From contig CAJMQA010000152.1 in assembly GCA_905215395.1 (NCBI GenBank), forward strand, positions 1 to 8,361: DNA of 8,361 bases. Direction: 5' to 3'. A program made the translations under genes and the position numbers. The notes under the pieces were generated by a model that saw nothing but the letters and a program-made list of their open reading frames with translations, did not search any database and was not told the origin of the DNA. This document shows, one piece after another, positions 1 through 7,623 of this stretch (positions are counted from its first letter, which is position 1; every line of letters starts with the position of its first letter). This DNA comes from an uncultured bacterium (GTDB taxonomy: Bacteria > Bacteroidota > Bacteroidia > Bacteroidales > Marinifilaceae).

Positions 1-719
1 TATCCGTCCCTTTGGCGTGTGACCTGATCCTATTGCCAGAGATGTTTGTTTCCGGTTGTATGATGGTGAAGAAGGCGCGGGAAATAGCAGAAGCAGAGAA
101 AAAAGAGGTCGCTGCCCGCTTTGCTGATGTCCGGGAAATGATGCTTGCTTGGGCCCGGCAACAGAATGCCCTGATTATGGGATCTACGGTCTGCGAGGAA
201 GAAAGACGCTACTATAATCGTTTAATTGCGGCTTTTCCGGATGGACATTGTCTGTATTATGATAAAAGGCATTGTTTCCGGATGGGGGGGGAAAATGAAC
301 ATTTTTCTCCGGGAGCCAGACAACTGGTTTTTGAATTCCGGGGTGTCCGCATTGCTCCGTTCATCTGTTATGATTTACGTTTTCCTGTATGGAGCCGGAA
401 TCTTCAGGCTTATGATCTGGCTGTTTATGTGGCTAATTGGCCTGAATCCAGAAGAGAAGTATGGAATAGTTTGCTGAAAGCCAGAGCAATAGAAAATCAG
501 GCCTTTGTCGCCGGGGTGAATTGTGTGGGGAGTGACCTGAACGGTTTGCTTTATGCCGGGGATTCGGCTGTATGGGATGCGAGAGGGAAAGCTGTGGTTA
601 CAGCAACTGATTTTCAGGAAGAAATTGTGATTGCGGATTGTGATATTGCCGGACTTCATAATTTCCGGGATAAATTTCCGGTATTGGAGGACAGAGACTC
701 CTTTCAGCTAAAAATTTAA
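1..719 (+). CDS. YafV-like omega-amidase, nitrilase superfamily (5' end outside window)
   Basis: This is a carbon-nitrogen hydrolase that probably deamidates alpha-keto acid amides (2-oxoglutaramate or the methionine analogue), a cytosolic metabolite-repair role. The nitrilase Glu-Lys-Cys triad is visible. Glu lies in LPEMF (codon 39-41), Lys in YDKRH (264-266), and the nucleophile Cys in ICYDLRFPVWSRN (366-368). The pairings YDKRHCFRM and CYDLRFPVWSRN are typical of the YafV branch rather than of plant-type nitrilases. The frame is open from base 3 with no plausible initiation codon. The TTG at 12 lies inside the first beta-alpha unit, so the true start is upstream of the window. About 239 residues are visible, and the family is usually about 255, so only a short N-terminal piece is missing. 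A run of eight G (284-291) encodes Met-Gly-Gly just after the Lys motif. The gene ends 73 bp before the peptidase, and a promoter lies between them. The substrate assignment is inferred from family resemblance. Confidence 0.9.
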   Translation, partial: SVPLACDLILLPEMFVSGCMMVKKAREIAEAEKKEVAARFADVREMMLAWARQQNALIMGSTVCEEERRYYNRLIAAFPDGHCLYYDKRHCFRMGGENEHFSPGARQLVFEFRGVRIAPFICYDLRFPVWSRNLQAYDLAVYVANWPESRREVWNSLLKARAIENQAFVAGVNCVGSDLNGLLYAGDSAVWDARGKAVVTATDFQEEIVIADCDIAGLHNFRDKFPVLEDRDSFQLKI

Positions 720-726
720 AAGCTGT

Positions 727-757
727 TTTTTATTGATGGGAAAAATTTGTACCTTTG
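727..757 (+). promoter_or_regulatory. Bacteroidota-type promoter for the S9 peptidase-trmD unit
   Basis: TACCTTTG at 750-757 is a perfect match to the TAnnTTTG -7 box of the Bacteroidota primary sigma factor. The region 19-21 bases upstream (726-731) is a run of T without the G of the TTTG -33 element, so that half is weak. Transcription would begin near 764, leaving a leader of about 29 bases before the ATG at 793. The leader is A/T-rich and has no Shine-Dalgarno sequence. Confidence 0.7.
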
Positions 758-792
758 CATTCGTTTGCTAAATTAATCTAAATATAAAGTTT

Positions 793-2913
793 ATGAAATA
801 TTTGTTATTAACATTTATCGGAGCTGTAATGATGCTGAATTCTAAGGCTCAGGACAAGATGCTGACAATGGAAGAGGCAGTTCTGGGATACAATCTTTAT
901 CCTAAAAATCTGTATATACAGTGGCAGGGAGACCGGGATATATTGACTTATCTGGAAGAAGGAACCAAACTGGTCGGGGAATCTGCCGGGGAAGAGAAAA
1001 AAGTTTTGATGACTGTCGGAGAGCTGAATACGCTTCTGAATGCTGATCTGAGAGGATGGCCTCAGTTTGAGTGGAAAGATGGAAAGACCCTGGTGATCAT
1101 GCGTCAGGGAAAGAGATATGAGATAGATGTGGATCGGAAAGTTCTGGCACGTACTTATTCTATTCCTCAGGGGGCACAGAATATAAGTCCGAATGCGGGA
1201 GAACTGATTGCATATACGAAAGGGAATAACTTGTATTATATAGATGCCAACAGTAATGAATTTGCCATAACTCAGGATAAAGACCTGAATATTGTAAACG
1301 GACAAACTGTTAGCCGGAATGAGTTTGGTATCAATGGCGGAATATTCTGGTCGCCGGATGGAAAACAACTGGCATTTTACCGGAAAGATGAAAGTCAGGT
1401 AGGTACTTTTCCTTTGCTGGACATTAATACCCGTATGGGAAGTCTGGTTGAAATTAAATATCCGATGGCAGGTATGAAATCGGAGCAGATTAGTCTGGGA
1501 ATTTATAATATCGCTTCCGGTAAAACAGTTTTCCTGGATGTAAATGATTTTGGCAGAGAGCAATATCTGACTAATATAGCCTGGGGACCGGCTTCTGATT
1601 ATGTGTATGTGCAGGTATTAAACCGGGCTCAAAAACATATGCGTTTGAATCAGTATGATGCCAGAACCGGAGAATTTATCCGGACTTTATTGGAAGAAAA
1701 GAATGAAAAGTACATAGAGCCTTTGACTCCCATTGTATTTTTAAAGAATGATCCTTCAAAATTCATTTACCGGACTAATAACCGGGATGGTTATTTCAAT
1801 CTTTATCTGGTAGAGGCAAACTCTGGAAAAATATTGAAACGTTTGACAAATGTGAATGCAGATGTTGAAATGGTTGGGCAGGATGAAAAATATATTTATT
1901 ATACCTCTGCTGAAGTAAGCCCTGTTGATAATCATCTGTTTAGAATAGATGTGAAATCTGGAAAAGCTGTCCGTCTGACCAGGGCTGAAGGTTGGCACAA
2001 AGTGATGATGAGCGGGGATATGAAGTATTTTGTGGATAATTTCAGCAGCCTGAATGTTCCCAGGATTATCAATCTGGTGCAAAATAACGGAAAAATTGTG
2101 AAAGAGTTACTGAATGCTGAGAATCCGACCCGTGACTATAATTATGGAGAAATTACCCTTGGGACTGTAAAGAGTGCGGATGGTAAGTTTAATAATTATT
2201 ACCGTCTGATAAAACCGTCTGATTTTGATCCTTCAAAGAAATATCCGGTCATTGTTTATGTATATGGCGGTCCGCATTCACAAATGGTAAAAAACAGCTG
2301 GCAGGCAGAAATGCGTCGTTGGGAAATGTATATGGCACAGCATGGGTATGTTGTGTTTGTAATGGATAACCGGGGAACCTCCAACCAGGGAGCCGAATTC
2401 GAAAAAGCGATCCACGGACAGTGCGGACAGGCAGAAATGGCCGACCAAATGGAGGGTATAAAATTTCTGACTTCATTGCCTTATGTGGATACTGAACGTA
2501 TCGGTGTACATGGATGGAGTTATGGTGGATTTATGACAATTTCACTCATTACCAATCATCCGGAAGTGTTTAAAGTGGCTGTGGCCGGAGGTCCGGTGAT
2601 CGACTGGAAATGGTATGAAGTCATGTATGGTGAGCGCTATATGGATTCTCCCCATACCAATGCTGCCGGTTATGAAAAGGTGAGTCTGCTGAACAAGGCA
2701 AAAGACCTGAAAGGTAAATTGTTGATCTGCCAGGGAGCAATTGATAATACTGTAGTTTGGGAACATAGTCTGAGTTTTATCCGGGAGTGTATTAAAAATA
2801 ATATTCAGGTAGATTATTTCCCTTATCCCTGTGCGGAACACAATGTGATGGGGAAAGACCGGATTCACCTCATGCAGAAAGTAACGGATTATTTTGAAGA
2901 TTATCTGAAATAA
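793..2913 (+). CDS. Secreted S9B serine exopeptidase, prolyl tripeptidyl peptidase (PtpA)-like
   Basis: This is an exported exopeptidase of the dipeptidyl peptidase IV family that cleaves after proline near peptide N-termini. Residues 1-19 form a signal peptide with a Ser-Lys-Ala site before Gln20. A beta-propeller spans roughly 60-430 and an alpha/beta-hydrolase domain about 470-706. The triad is Ser576 (GWSYGGF), Asp651 (GAIDNTV) and His683 (AEHNVMG), and Tyr491 before GGP is the likely oxyanion residue. From memory, Porphyromonas gingivalis PtpA has Ser603, Asp678 and His710, giving identical 75 and 32 residue spacings. Its amino-terminus-binding Glu205 and Glu636 correspond to Glu177 (RNEFG) and Glu609 here. 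DPP IV instead carries a Glu-Glu pair, so tripeptide release is the better guess. The length of 706 is close to PtpA's 732. It probably feeds peptide catabolism from the periplasm or outer membrane. trmD follows after 14 bp, so the two are likely co-transcribed. Confidence 0.92.
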   Translation: MKYLLLTFIGAVMMLNSKAQDKMLTMEEAVLGYNLYPKNLYIQWQGDRDILTYLEEGTKLVGESAGEEKKVLMTVGELNTLLNADLRGWPQFEWKDGKTLVIMRQGKRYEIDVDRKVLARTYSIPQGAQNISPNAGELIAYTKGNNLYYIDANSNEFAITQDKDLNIVNGQTVSRNEFGINGGIFWSPDGKQLAFYRKDESQVGTFPLLDINTRMGSLVEIKYPMAGMKSEQISLGIYNIASGKTVFLDVNDFGREQYLTNIAWGPASDYVYVQVLNRAQKHMRLNQYDARTGEFIRTLLEEKNEKYIEPLTPIVFLKNDPSKFIYRTNNRDGYFNLYLVEANSGKILKRLTNVNADVEMVGQDEKYIYYTSAEVSPVDNHLFRIDVKSGKAVRLTRAEGWHKVMMSGDMKYFVDNFSSLNVPRIINLVQNNGKIVKELLNAENPTRDYNYGEITLGTVKSADGKFNNYYRLIKPSDFDPSKKYPVIVYVYGGPHSQMVKNSWQAEMRRWEMYMAQHGYVVFVMDNRGTSNQGAEFEKAIHGQCGQAEMADQMEGIKFLTSLPYVDTERIGVHGWSYGGFMTISLITNHPEVFKVAVAGGPVIDWKWYEVMYGERYMDSPHTNAAGYEKVSLLNKAKDLKGKLLICQGAIDNTVVWEHSLSFIRECIKNNIQVDYFPYPCAEHNVMGKDRIHLMQKVTDYFEDYLK

Positions 2914-2927
2914 CAGAGTACGGAATT

Positions 2928-3602
2928 ATGCGTATCGATATATTGAGTGTAGTACCTGAATTGCTGATCAGTCCTTTGAATCATTCTATCATTAAAAGGG
3001 CTCAGGATAAGGGGATTGTTGAAATTCATATACACAATATCCGGGACTGGTCGAAAGATAAATTCCGCAAAGTAGATGATTATCCTTTTGGGGGAGAAGC
3101 CGGTTTAGTGATGATGGTACAGCCGATATTTGATTGTATCAGTGAACTGACTTCTCAGCGGTATTACGACGAAATTATCTATACAGCTCCTGATGCTCCG
3201 ACGTTTAACCAAAAGATGGCCAATGAATTATCCCTGAAAGAAAATATCATGATTTTATGTGGTCACTACAAGGGAATTGATCAGAGGATCAGGGATTTTC
3301 TGGTCACGCGGGAGATCTCAGTCGGCGATTATGTATTGACAGGGGGGGAACTCCCTGCCTGTATTATGACAGATGCTATTGTGCGGCTGATTCCGGGAGC
3401 CATGAATGATGAAAGTTCGGCTTTGAGCGATTCGTTCCAGGATAATTTGCTGGCTCCTCCGGTATATACCCGTCCGGCAGAATTTAATGGCTGGAAGGTG
3501 CCTGATATACTGTTATCCGGAAATCATGCAAAAATCCGGGAATGGCAGGAAAAAATAGCATACGAACGGACCCGGAAACTGAGACCCGACCTCCTGGAAT
3601 AA
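2928..3602 (+). CDS. trmD: tRNA (guanine37-N1)-methyltransferase TrmD
   Basis: TrmD transfers a methyl group from S-adenosylmethionine to N1 of G37, next to the anticodon, and prevents +1 frameshifting. The 224-residue protein covers the family, although its C-terminal domain is at the short end. Recognisable parts are the N-terminal strand (RIDILSVVPE), the tRNA/SAM loop DDYPFGGEAGLVMM (about 50-63), the trefoil-knot segments LCGHYKGIDQRI (110-121) and ISVGDYVLTGGELPA (130-144), and DSF at 168-170 before LLAPPVYTRP. Asp168 corresponds to the catalytic Asp169 of E. coli TrmD. The ATG at 2928 gives the canonical N-terminus and there is no Shine-Dalgarno sequence. The gene sits 14 bp behind the peptidase with no promoter of its own visible. 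It is not in the rpsP-rimM-trmD-rplS operon known from Proteobacteria. A run of seven G (3342-3348) encodes Gly-Gly of the knot. Confidence 0.97.
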   Translation: MRIDILSVVPELLISPLNHSIIKRAQDKGIVEIHIHNIRDWSKDKFRKVDDYPFGGEAGLVMMVQPIFDCISELTSQRYYDEIIYTAPDAPTFNQKMANELSLKENIMILCGHYKGIDQRIRDFLVTREISVGDYVLTGGELPACIMTDAIVRLIPGAMNDESSALSDSFQDNLLAPPVYTRPAEFNGWKVPDILLSGNHAKIREWQEKIAYERTRKLRPDLLE

Positions 3603-3616
3603 TGCTAATAAACATT

Positions 3617-3640
3617 AAAGATTTGAATAAAAATCTTTTT
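3617..3640 (+). terminator. Possible weak terminator hairpin after trmD
   Basis: AAAGATTT (3617-3624) and AAATCTTT (3631-3638) form a perfect 8-bp stem around a 6-base loop. The descending arm runs into five T (3636-3640). The stem contains only one G-C pair, so it is weak for an intrinsic terminator. Its place, 15 bases after the trmD stop and just upstream of the rpsA promoter, supports a role in separating the two transcription units. Confidence 0.4.
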
Positions 3641-3647
3641 GAAAAGA

Positions 3648-3678
3648 GTTGTAAAACAGATTATTATTCCTACCTTTG
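3648..3678 (+). promoter_or_regulatory. Strong Bacteroidota promoter for rpsA-rnz
   Basis: GTTG (3648-3651) is followed by exactly 19 bases and then TACCTTTG (3671-3678), fitting the TTTG / TAnnTTTG consensus with one mismatch in the -33 box. Initiation is expected near 3685. This position excludes the in-frame TTG at 3639 as the rpsA start. It also makes the ATG at 3696 unlikely, because its leader would be about 11 bases, and favours the ATG at 3732 with a leader of about 47 bases. Confidence 0.8.
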
Positions 3679-3731
3679 CGCCCGTATTCAAAATAATGTC
3701 TAATTCATTAGTAGGAAAACAATTAAATTTT

Positions 3732-5582
3732 ATGTCAGAAGAACAAAAAGAGATGCAGGTTGAAACTGCAGAAAAAACTGTAAAAAATGTTGCTCCGGTC
3801 ACCAGTGCAGAACCGGATGATAATTTTGATTGGGATGCCTATGCCAACGACGCTGTTGTACCGGCATCTGAAAAAGAATCGTTGACTCAGAAATATGCTG
3901 AGACTCTCTCCAAGATAGGAGAAAAAGAAGTGGTCGAAGGAACCGTAATCTCTATGAATAAGAGGGAAGTTGTGGTAAATATCGGCTACAAATCTGACGG
4001 TATCATCTCATTGAACGAGTTCCGTTACAATCCGGAATTGAAAGTAGGTGATAAAGTTGAGGTGTATGTGGAAACACAGGAAGACAAAAAAGGTCAGTTG
4101 ACCCTTTCACACAAACAGGCACGTGCTCTGCGTAGCTGGGATCGTGTGAACGAAGCTCTCGAAAAAGACGAAATCATTAAAGGATTTGTTAAATGTCGTA
4201 CTAAAGGCGGTATGATTGTGGATGTATTTGGTATTGAAGCTTTCTTACCGGGTTCTCAGATCGACGTTAAACCGATCCGTGATTACGATGTATATGTTGG
4301 TAAAACAATGGAATTCAAGGTGGTTAAAATCAACCAGGAATTCAAAAACGTTGTTGTATCTCACAAGGCTCTTATCGAAGCTGAACTTGAACAACAGAAG
4401 AAAGATATCATTTCTAAACTGGAAAAAGGACAGGTACTCGAAGGAACTGTTAAAAATATCACTTCATACGGTGTATTCATTGACTTGGGTGGTGTAGATG
4501 GATTGATCCACATCACTGACCTGTCATGGGGGCGTGTAAATCATCCGAATGAAATTGTAACCCTCGATCAGAAGCTGAATGTGGTTATACTGGATTTCGA
4601 TGACGAGAAAAAACGTATTGCTTTAGGTCTGAAACAATTGACTCCGCATCCGTGGGATGCTCTGAGCGCTGACCTGAAAGTAGGCGATAAAGTGAAAGGC
4701 AGAGTAGTGGTTATGGCTGATTATGGTGCATTCGTAGAAATTGCTCCGGGAGTAGAAGGTCTGATCCACGTATCTGAAATGTCATGGTCTCAGCACCTGC
4801 GTTCTGCTCAGGATTTCATGAAAGTGGGAGATGAGGTAGAGGCAGTTGTCCTGACGCTGGATCGTGATGAAAGAAAGATGTCACTGGGTATCAAACAGCT
4901 GAAAGCTGATCCATGGCAGAATATTGAAGAAAAATATGGTGTTGGAACCAAACATACTGCAACCGTTCGTAATTTCACCAACTTCGGAGTATTTGTAGAA
5001 ATTGAAGAAGGTGTTGACGGACTGATCCACATCTCCGACCTGTCATGGACGAAGAAAGTGAAACATCCGGCAGAATTTACTCAGATCGGTGCTCCGATTG
5101 AAGTTGTAGTTCTGGAAATTGACAAAGAAAACCGTCGTTTGAGTTTGGGTCATAAACAGCTGGAAGAAAATCCATGGGATGTATTCGAAACTATCTTCAC
5201 TGTTGATTCAATCCACGAAGGTACTATTACTGAAATCTTCGACAAGGGTGCTGTAGTTGCTTTACCTTATGGTGTTGAAGGATTTGCAACTCCCCGCCAT
5301 CTGGTAAAAGAAGATGGAACTCAGGCTAAAGTGGAAGAAAAACTGCCGTTTAAGGTAATTGAATTCAATAAGGCTGCCAAACGGATTATCGTTTCTCATT
5401 CCCGCGTATTCGAAGATGTACAGAAATCAGAGGAAAAAGCTAAGAAGAGTGCAGAGGAAAAATCTACTAAAAAAGCTGTTAAACAGGTAAAAGATAAACT
5501 GGAGAAAACAACTCTGGGAGATATTACTGAGTTAGCTGCTTTGAAAGAACAGATGAGTGCTAAAGAAGAAAAGCAAGATTAA
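3732..5582 (+). CDS. rpsA: Ribosomal protein S1 (30S subunit)
   Basis: S1 binds single-stranded mRNA leaders and brings them to the 30S subunit. This matters especially in Bacteroidota, which largely initiate without Shine-Dalgarno pairing. The product is 616 residues. An acidic N-terminal tail contains NFDWDAY (31-37). Six S1 repeats follow at about 65-128, 146-212, 233-300, 318-386, 403-474 and 491-556. Repeats 3 to 5 carry the standard core (YGVFIDLGGVDGLIH, YGAFVEIAPGVEGLIH, FGVFVEIEEGVDGLIH). Repeat 6 is more divergent (GVEGFATPRHL). The tail from 565 is rich in Lys and Glu and ends with LGDITELAALKEQM. I chose the ATG at 3732 because it gives MSEEQKE and a normal leader downstream of the promoter. 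An in-frame ATG at 3696 would add 12 residues. rnz begins 10 bp after the stop and is probably co-transcribed. The even use of GGT, GCT, GTA and CGT fits high expression. Confidence 0.96.
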   Translation: MSEEQKEMQVETAEKTVKNVAPVTSAEPDDNFDWDAYANDAVVPASEKESLTQKYAETLSKIGEKEVVEGTVISMNKREVVVNIGYKSDGIISLNEFRYNPELKVGDKVEVYVETQEDKKGQLTLSHKQARALRSWDRVNEALEKDEIIKGFVKCRTKGGMIVDVFGIEAFLPGSQIDVKPIRDYDVYVGKTMEFKVVKINQEFKNVVVSHKALIEAELEQQKKDIISKLEKGQVLEGTVKNITSYGVFIDLGGVDGLIHITDLSWGRVNHPNEIVTLDQKLNVVILDFDDEKKRIALGLKQLTPHPWDALSADLKVGDKVKGRVVVMADYGAFVEIAPGVEGLIHVSEMSWSQHLRSAQDFMKVGDEVEAVVLTLDRDERKMSLGIKQLKADPWQNIEEKYGVGTKHTATVRNFTNFGVFVEIEEGVDGLIHISDLSWTKKVKHPAEFTQIGAPIEVVVLEIDKENRRLSLGHKQLEENPWDVFETIFTVDSIHEGTITEIFDKGAVVALPYGVEGFATPRHLVKEDGTQAKVEEKLPFKVIEFNKAAKRIIVSHSRVFEDVQKSEEKAKKSAEEKSTKKAVKQVKDKLEKTTLGDITELAALKEQMSAKEEKQD

Positions 5583-5592
5583 CGATTGATTA

Positions 5593-6543
5593 ATGAAGTT
5601 TGAGTTGACCATATTGGGGAGCGGTTCTTCCATCCCCACTTCTCAAAGAAACTCTGCCGCTCAGGTACTCAATGTACTTGAGCGGTACTTTCTTATAGAC
5701 TGTGCTGAAGCTACTCAGCATCAGCTCAAGCGTTTTCATGTACCTTACAATAAGATCAATCATATTTTTATCTCTCACCTTCATGGGGATCATTTTTTCG
5801 GACTGATCGGCTTTTTGTCCAGTTTGTCCATGCAGAACCGTAGGGGGGAGATGCATATCTATGGTGATTCCCGCCTTCAGGAAATTATCGGATTTCAGCT
5901 GAAATTGATGCGGAGCCATATTACCTATCCTTTGATTTTCCATACTCTAAGCCGGAATGCAGAGCTTATCTATGAAGACAAGGTCGTGGAGGTCAGTTCT
6001 TTTCCCCTGAAACATCATTATGATACGCCGGTCTGTGGTTTTTTATTCCGGGAGAAAGAAAGGGAGAGGACAATAAGGAAAGATATGGTGACAGCCTGGA
6101 ATGTGCCTGTTGCTTTTATGCAATACCTGAAAAAAGGGGCTGACTATATTACTCCGGAAGGGGAAATTATTCCGAACGGACGTTTGACCTTAGCTCCTCC
6201 GCCGGCGCGTTCATATGCCTATATGACAGATACCCTTTTTCGGGAAAGGTTTGCTGATGATGTGAAAGGCGTGGATTTATTATATCATGAAGCCACTTAT
6301 GGCAAAGAGCTGGAAGCTTTAGCCAAAGAAAGCTACCATAGCACTGCGGAACAGGCTGCCCGTATCGCTTTTGCTGCCGGTGCTAAAAAACTCTTGTTGG
6401 GACATTTTTCTGCCCGTTATACTGATCCTTCCTGTTTATTGCCCGAAGCGCAGGCTATTTTTCCTGATACCTTCATATGTCACGATGGAGATATTTTTGA
6501 AGTTCCTGCCGTAAAAAGGCATCAAATTCCCGGTCTTTCTTAA
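5593..6543 (+). CDS. rnz: Ribonuclease Z (tRNA 3'-processing endonuclease)
   Basis: RNase Z is a zinc-dependent metallo-beta-lactamase-fold endonuclease that cuts 3' trailers from tRNA precursors, leaving the end ready for CCA addition. The 316 residues match the short (ElaC-type) form. Visible motifs are the N-terminal LGSGSSIPTSQRNS (8-21), the zinc motif SHLHGDH (61-67), HHYDTPVCGF (141-150, motif III His), Asp213 in MTDT, YHEATY (231-236) and GHFSARY (270-276). The last two contain further zinc or catalytic histidines. The stretch 152-200 replaces the flexible exosite arm region and shows the usual family variation. The start ATG at 5593 follows rpsA by 10 bp without a Shine-Dalgarno sequence, so it is likely expressed from the rpsA promoter. 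No clear terminator follows. Ten bases after its stop the remains of a sensor-kinase gene on the other strand begin. Confidence 0.95.
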   Translation: MKFELTILGSGSSIPTSQRNSAAQVLNVLERYFLIDCAEATQHQLKRFHVPYNKINHIFISHLHGDHFFGLIGFLSSLSMQNRRGEMHIYGDSRLQEIIGFQLKLMRSHITYPLIFHTLSRNAELIYEDKVVEVSSFPLKHHYDTPVCGFLFREKERERTIRKDMVTAWNVPVAFMQYLKKGADYITPEGEIIPNGRLTLAPPPARSYAYMTDTLFRERFADDVKGVDLLYHEATYGKELEALAKESYHSTAEQAARIAFAAGAKKLLLGHFSARYTDPSCLLPEAQAIFPDTFICHDGDIFEVPAVKRHQIPGLS

Positions 6544-6553
6544 TTTTCTGCTT

Positions 6554-6923
6554 TTAATCTACACTTTTTACAAATAAATAAACAGGGATATTATTCAAGA
6601 TCATATCCATGAGTTTATTTAATTCCGTCGGGCAAACGGCAAATTTTAGTAAAATTAGCAGCTCCTCCGTTATTTTTTTATTTGCTTATATTGGTCTGCC
6701 ATTCTGTTTCTGTTAGGTCCGAAAGTATATCGAAAATGTAGGAGGATTGCCCGACTGTCCCATAATGATGTATGAATTCTTTATTGGCAAAAATTAGTTT
6801 TCTATCCGTTTGAACTGCGTATATCTCTTCCAGAGAGTTATTTACAGCTGAGATTACCATTTGCAGCTCACTTTGGGCTTTTTTAGATAAGCAAAAGCTT
6901 TGATAACGTTCTGGTTCATAATT
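6554..6923 (-). pseudogene. Remnant of a PAS-domain sensor histidine kinase
   Basis: Two PAS-like fragments are read on the minus strand. The first (from 6923 to 6678) includes MVISAVNNSLEEIYAVQTD and RKLIFANKEFIHHYG, typical of the start and the beta-strand Asn region of a PAS domain in Bacteroidota hybrid kinases. It stops at 6678. A short stretch resembling CRLPDGIK follows in the same frame after the stop. Then MDMILNNIPVYLFVKSVD (6610 down to 6554) appears in a different frame and looks like the beginning of a second PAS domain. No dimerisation/phosphoacceptor or ATPase domain remains, because rnz occupies the next bases. The first fragment is fused in frame to the glycosyltransferase remnant upstream, so the open stretch 6977-6678 encodes a chimera of unrelated families and is probably not a functional gene. 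The family calls rest on motif recognition only. Confidence 0.6.
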
Positions 6924-7207
6924 CCCGGCAACACATCCTATACGGGGATTGATGAAATGGTGGATGATTTTTATCAATGCCTGGAGTTCAGTATTGTGTT
7001 AGCATCTGTAAAAACGATAAAAGGAGGGAAACATGTGACATAGTCCGGTTCTGGCTGCCATCGGTAATTCTGTTTCCCAGCGCGATTGTATAAGGATAGA
7101 AAAATCTTTTGATACGTATCAGCAGATACAACATCAAGCCATATCCTATAGGTATAAAAAATTATAGCGATACTCAGAGGAAATACATTGAAGAAGAGCC
7201 ATATACC
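6924..7207 (-). pseudogene. Remnant of a family 2 glycosyltransferase
   Basis: Downstream of the receiver gene on the minus strand, a hydrophobic segment WLFFNVFPLSIAIIFYTY (7201 down to about 7148) looks like the N-terminal membrane span of a processive GT2 enzyme. RAGKQ (7084-7070), NRTMSHVS in another frame (about 7053-7030) and PFIVFTDANT (7024-6995) reproduce the order expected in GT2 enzymes, where the Asp-Ala-Asn holds the metal and the sugar nucleotide. One base appears missing around 6983. In the new frame the sequence continues QALIKIIHHFINPRIGCVAG, ending at 6924, again a standard GT2 stretch. At least two frameshifts, loss of the nucleotide-binding N-terminal part and loss of everything after the VAG motif make it a pseudogene. 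The sequence then passes directly into kinase PAS sequence, which marks a deletion junction. Confidence 0.62.
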
Positions 7208-7210
7208 GGT

Positions 7211-7585
7211 TTAAATATATTTAGCTATTGTTTCTTTTAGCATTGGAGGTGAAAGGGGCTTTGTCAGAAAGTCGTTACATCCGGCTTCCAGTACTTTCAC
7301 CCGGTCCTGGTCAAATGCAAAAGCGGTCAAAGCAATAATGGGAATATTTGCAGAGGTTGCACGGATCAGATATGTTGCTTCAAGCCCGTCCATGACCGGC
7401 ATTTTTATGTCCATCAGTATCAGGTCCGGTTGGTATTCTAAAAACATATCTACAGCTTCTTTTCCGTTGTATGCATGTAATAAGTTGTATGTCTTAGATA
7501 ATAAAGCTTTGAGTAATAGAAAATTACTTTCTACATCTTCTGCAATCAGTATTGTTTTTGTTATATTATTGCCTGTATTTTCCAT
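7211..7585 (-). CDS. Single-domain response regulator (CheY-like receiver)
   Basis: This is a 124-residue phosphoacceptor domain with nothing attached. The acidic pocket is Glu16-Asp17 (LIAEDVESN), the phosphorylated residue Asp59 (LILMDIKMPVMDG), the switch Thr87 (IIALTAFAF), and the invariant Lys109 (DFLTKPL). The style, including EAGCNDFLTKP and the VESNFLLLKALL opening, is that of receiver domains at the C-terminus of Bacteroidota hybrid kinases. It could be a rescued fragment of one or a genuine stand-alone regulator. It has an ATG at 7585, no internal stops and a promoter-like sequence at the right distance, while everything around it is broken. There is no output domain, so it would act through protein contacts or as a phosphate sink. 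No intact partner kinase is present in the window. Function beyond phosphoacceptance is unknown. Confidence 0.75.
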   Translation of the reverse strand: MENTGNNITKTILIAEDVESNFLLLKALLSKTYNLLHAYNGKEAVDMFLEYQPDLILMDIKMPVMDGLEATYLIRATSANIPIIALTAFAFDQDRVKVLEAGCNDFLTKPLSPPMLKETIAKYI

Positions 7586-7623
7586 TATACAAGATATTTT
7601 ATATGATGACCCTTTGGGTAGAG

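Noticed and set aside
12..719. TTG at 12 as the start of the omega-amidase
   Set aside because: The frame is open upstream to the window edge, and the TTG lies inside the first conserved strand, so the gene simply begins outside the window.
808..1563. Long minus-strand open frame of 251 codons opposite the peptidase gene
   Set aside because: It is antisense to a gene with clear motifs, and its composition (rich in Ile, Ser, Gln, Phe and His) is that of a reverse-frame shadow.
3639..3731. N-terminal extension of S1 from the TTG at 3639
   Set aside because: It overlaps the hairpin and the rpsA promoter. Transcription is expected to start near 3685, downstream of this codon.
5590..5943. Minus-strand open frame opposite the 5' part of rnz
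   Set aside because: It is antisense to the zinc motif region of rnz and shows no motifs of its own.
6586..6609. GGATAT...ATATCC inverted repeat as an rnz terminator
   Set aside because: It has only 6 bp of stem, a 12-base loop and no T run, and it lies within the PAS fragment.
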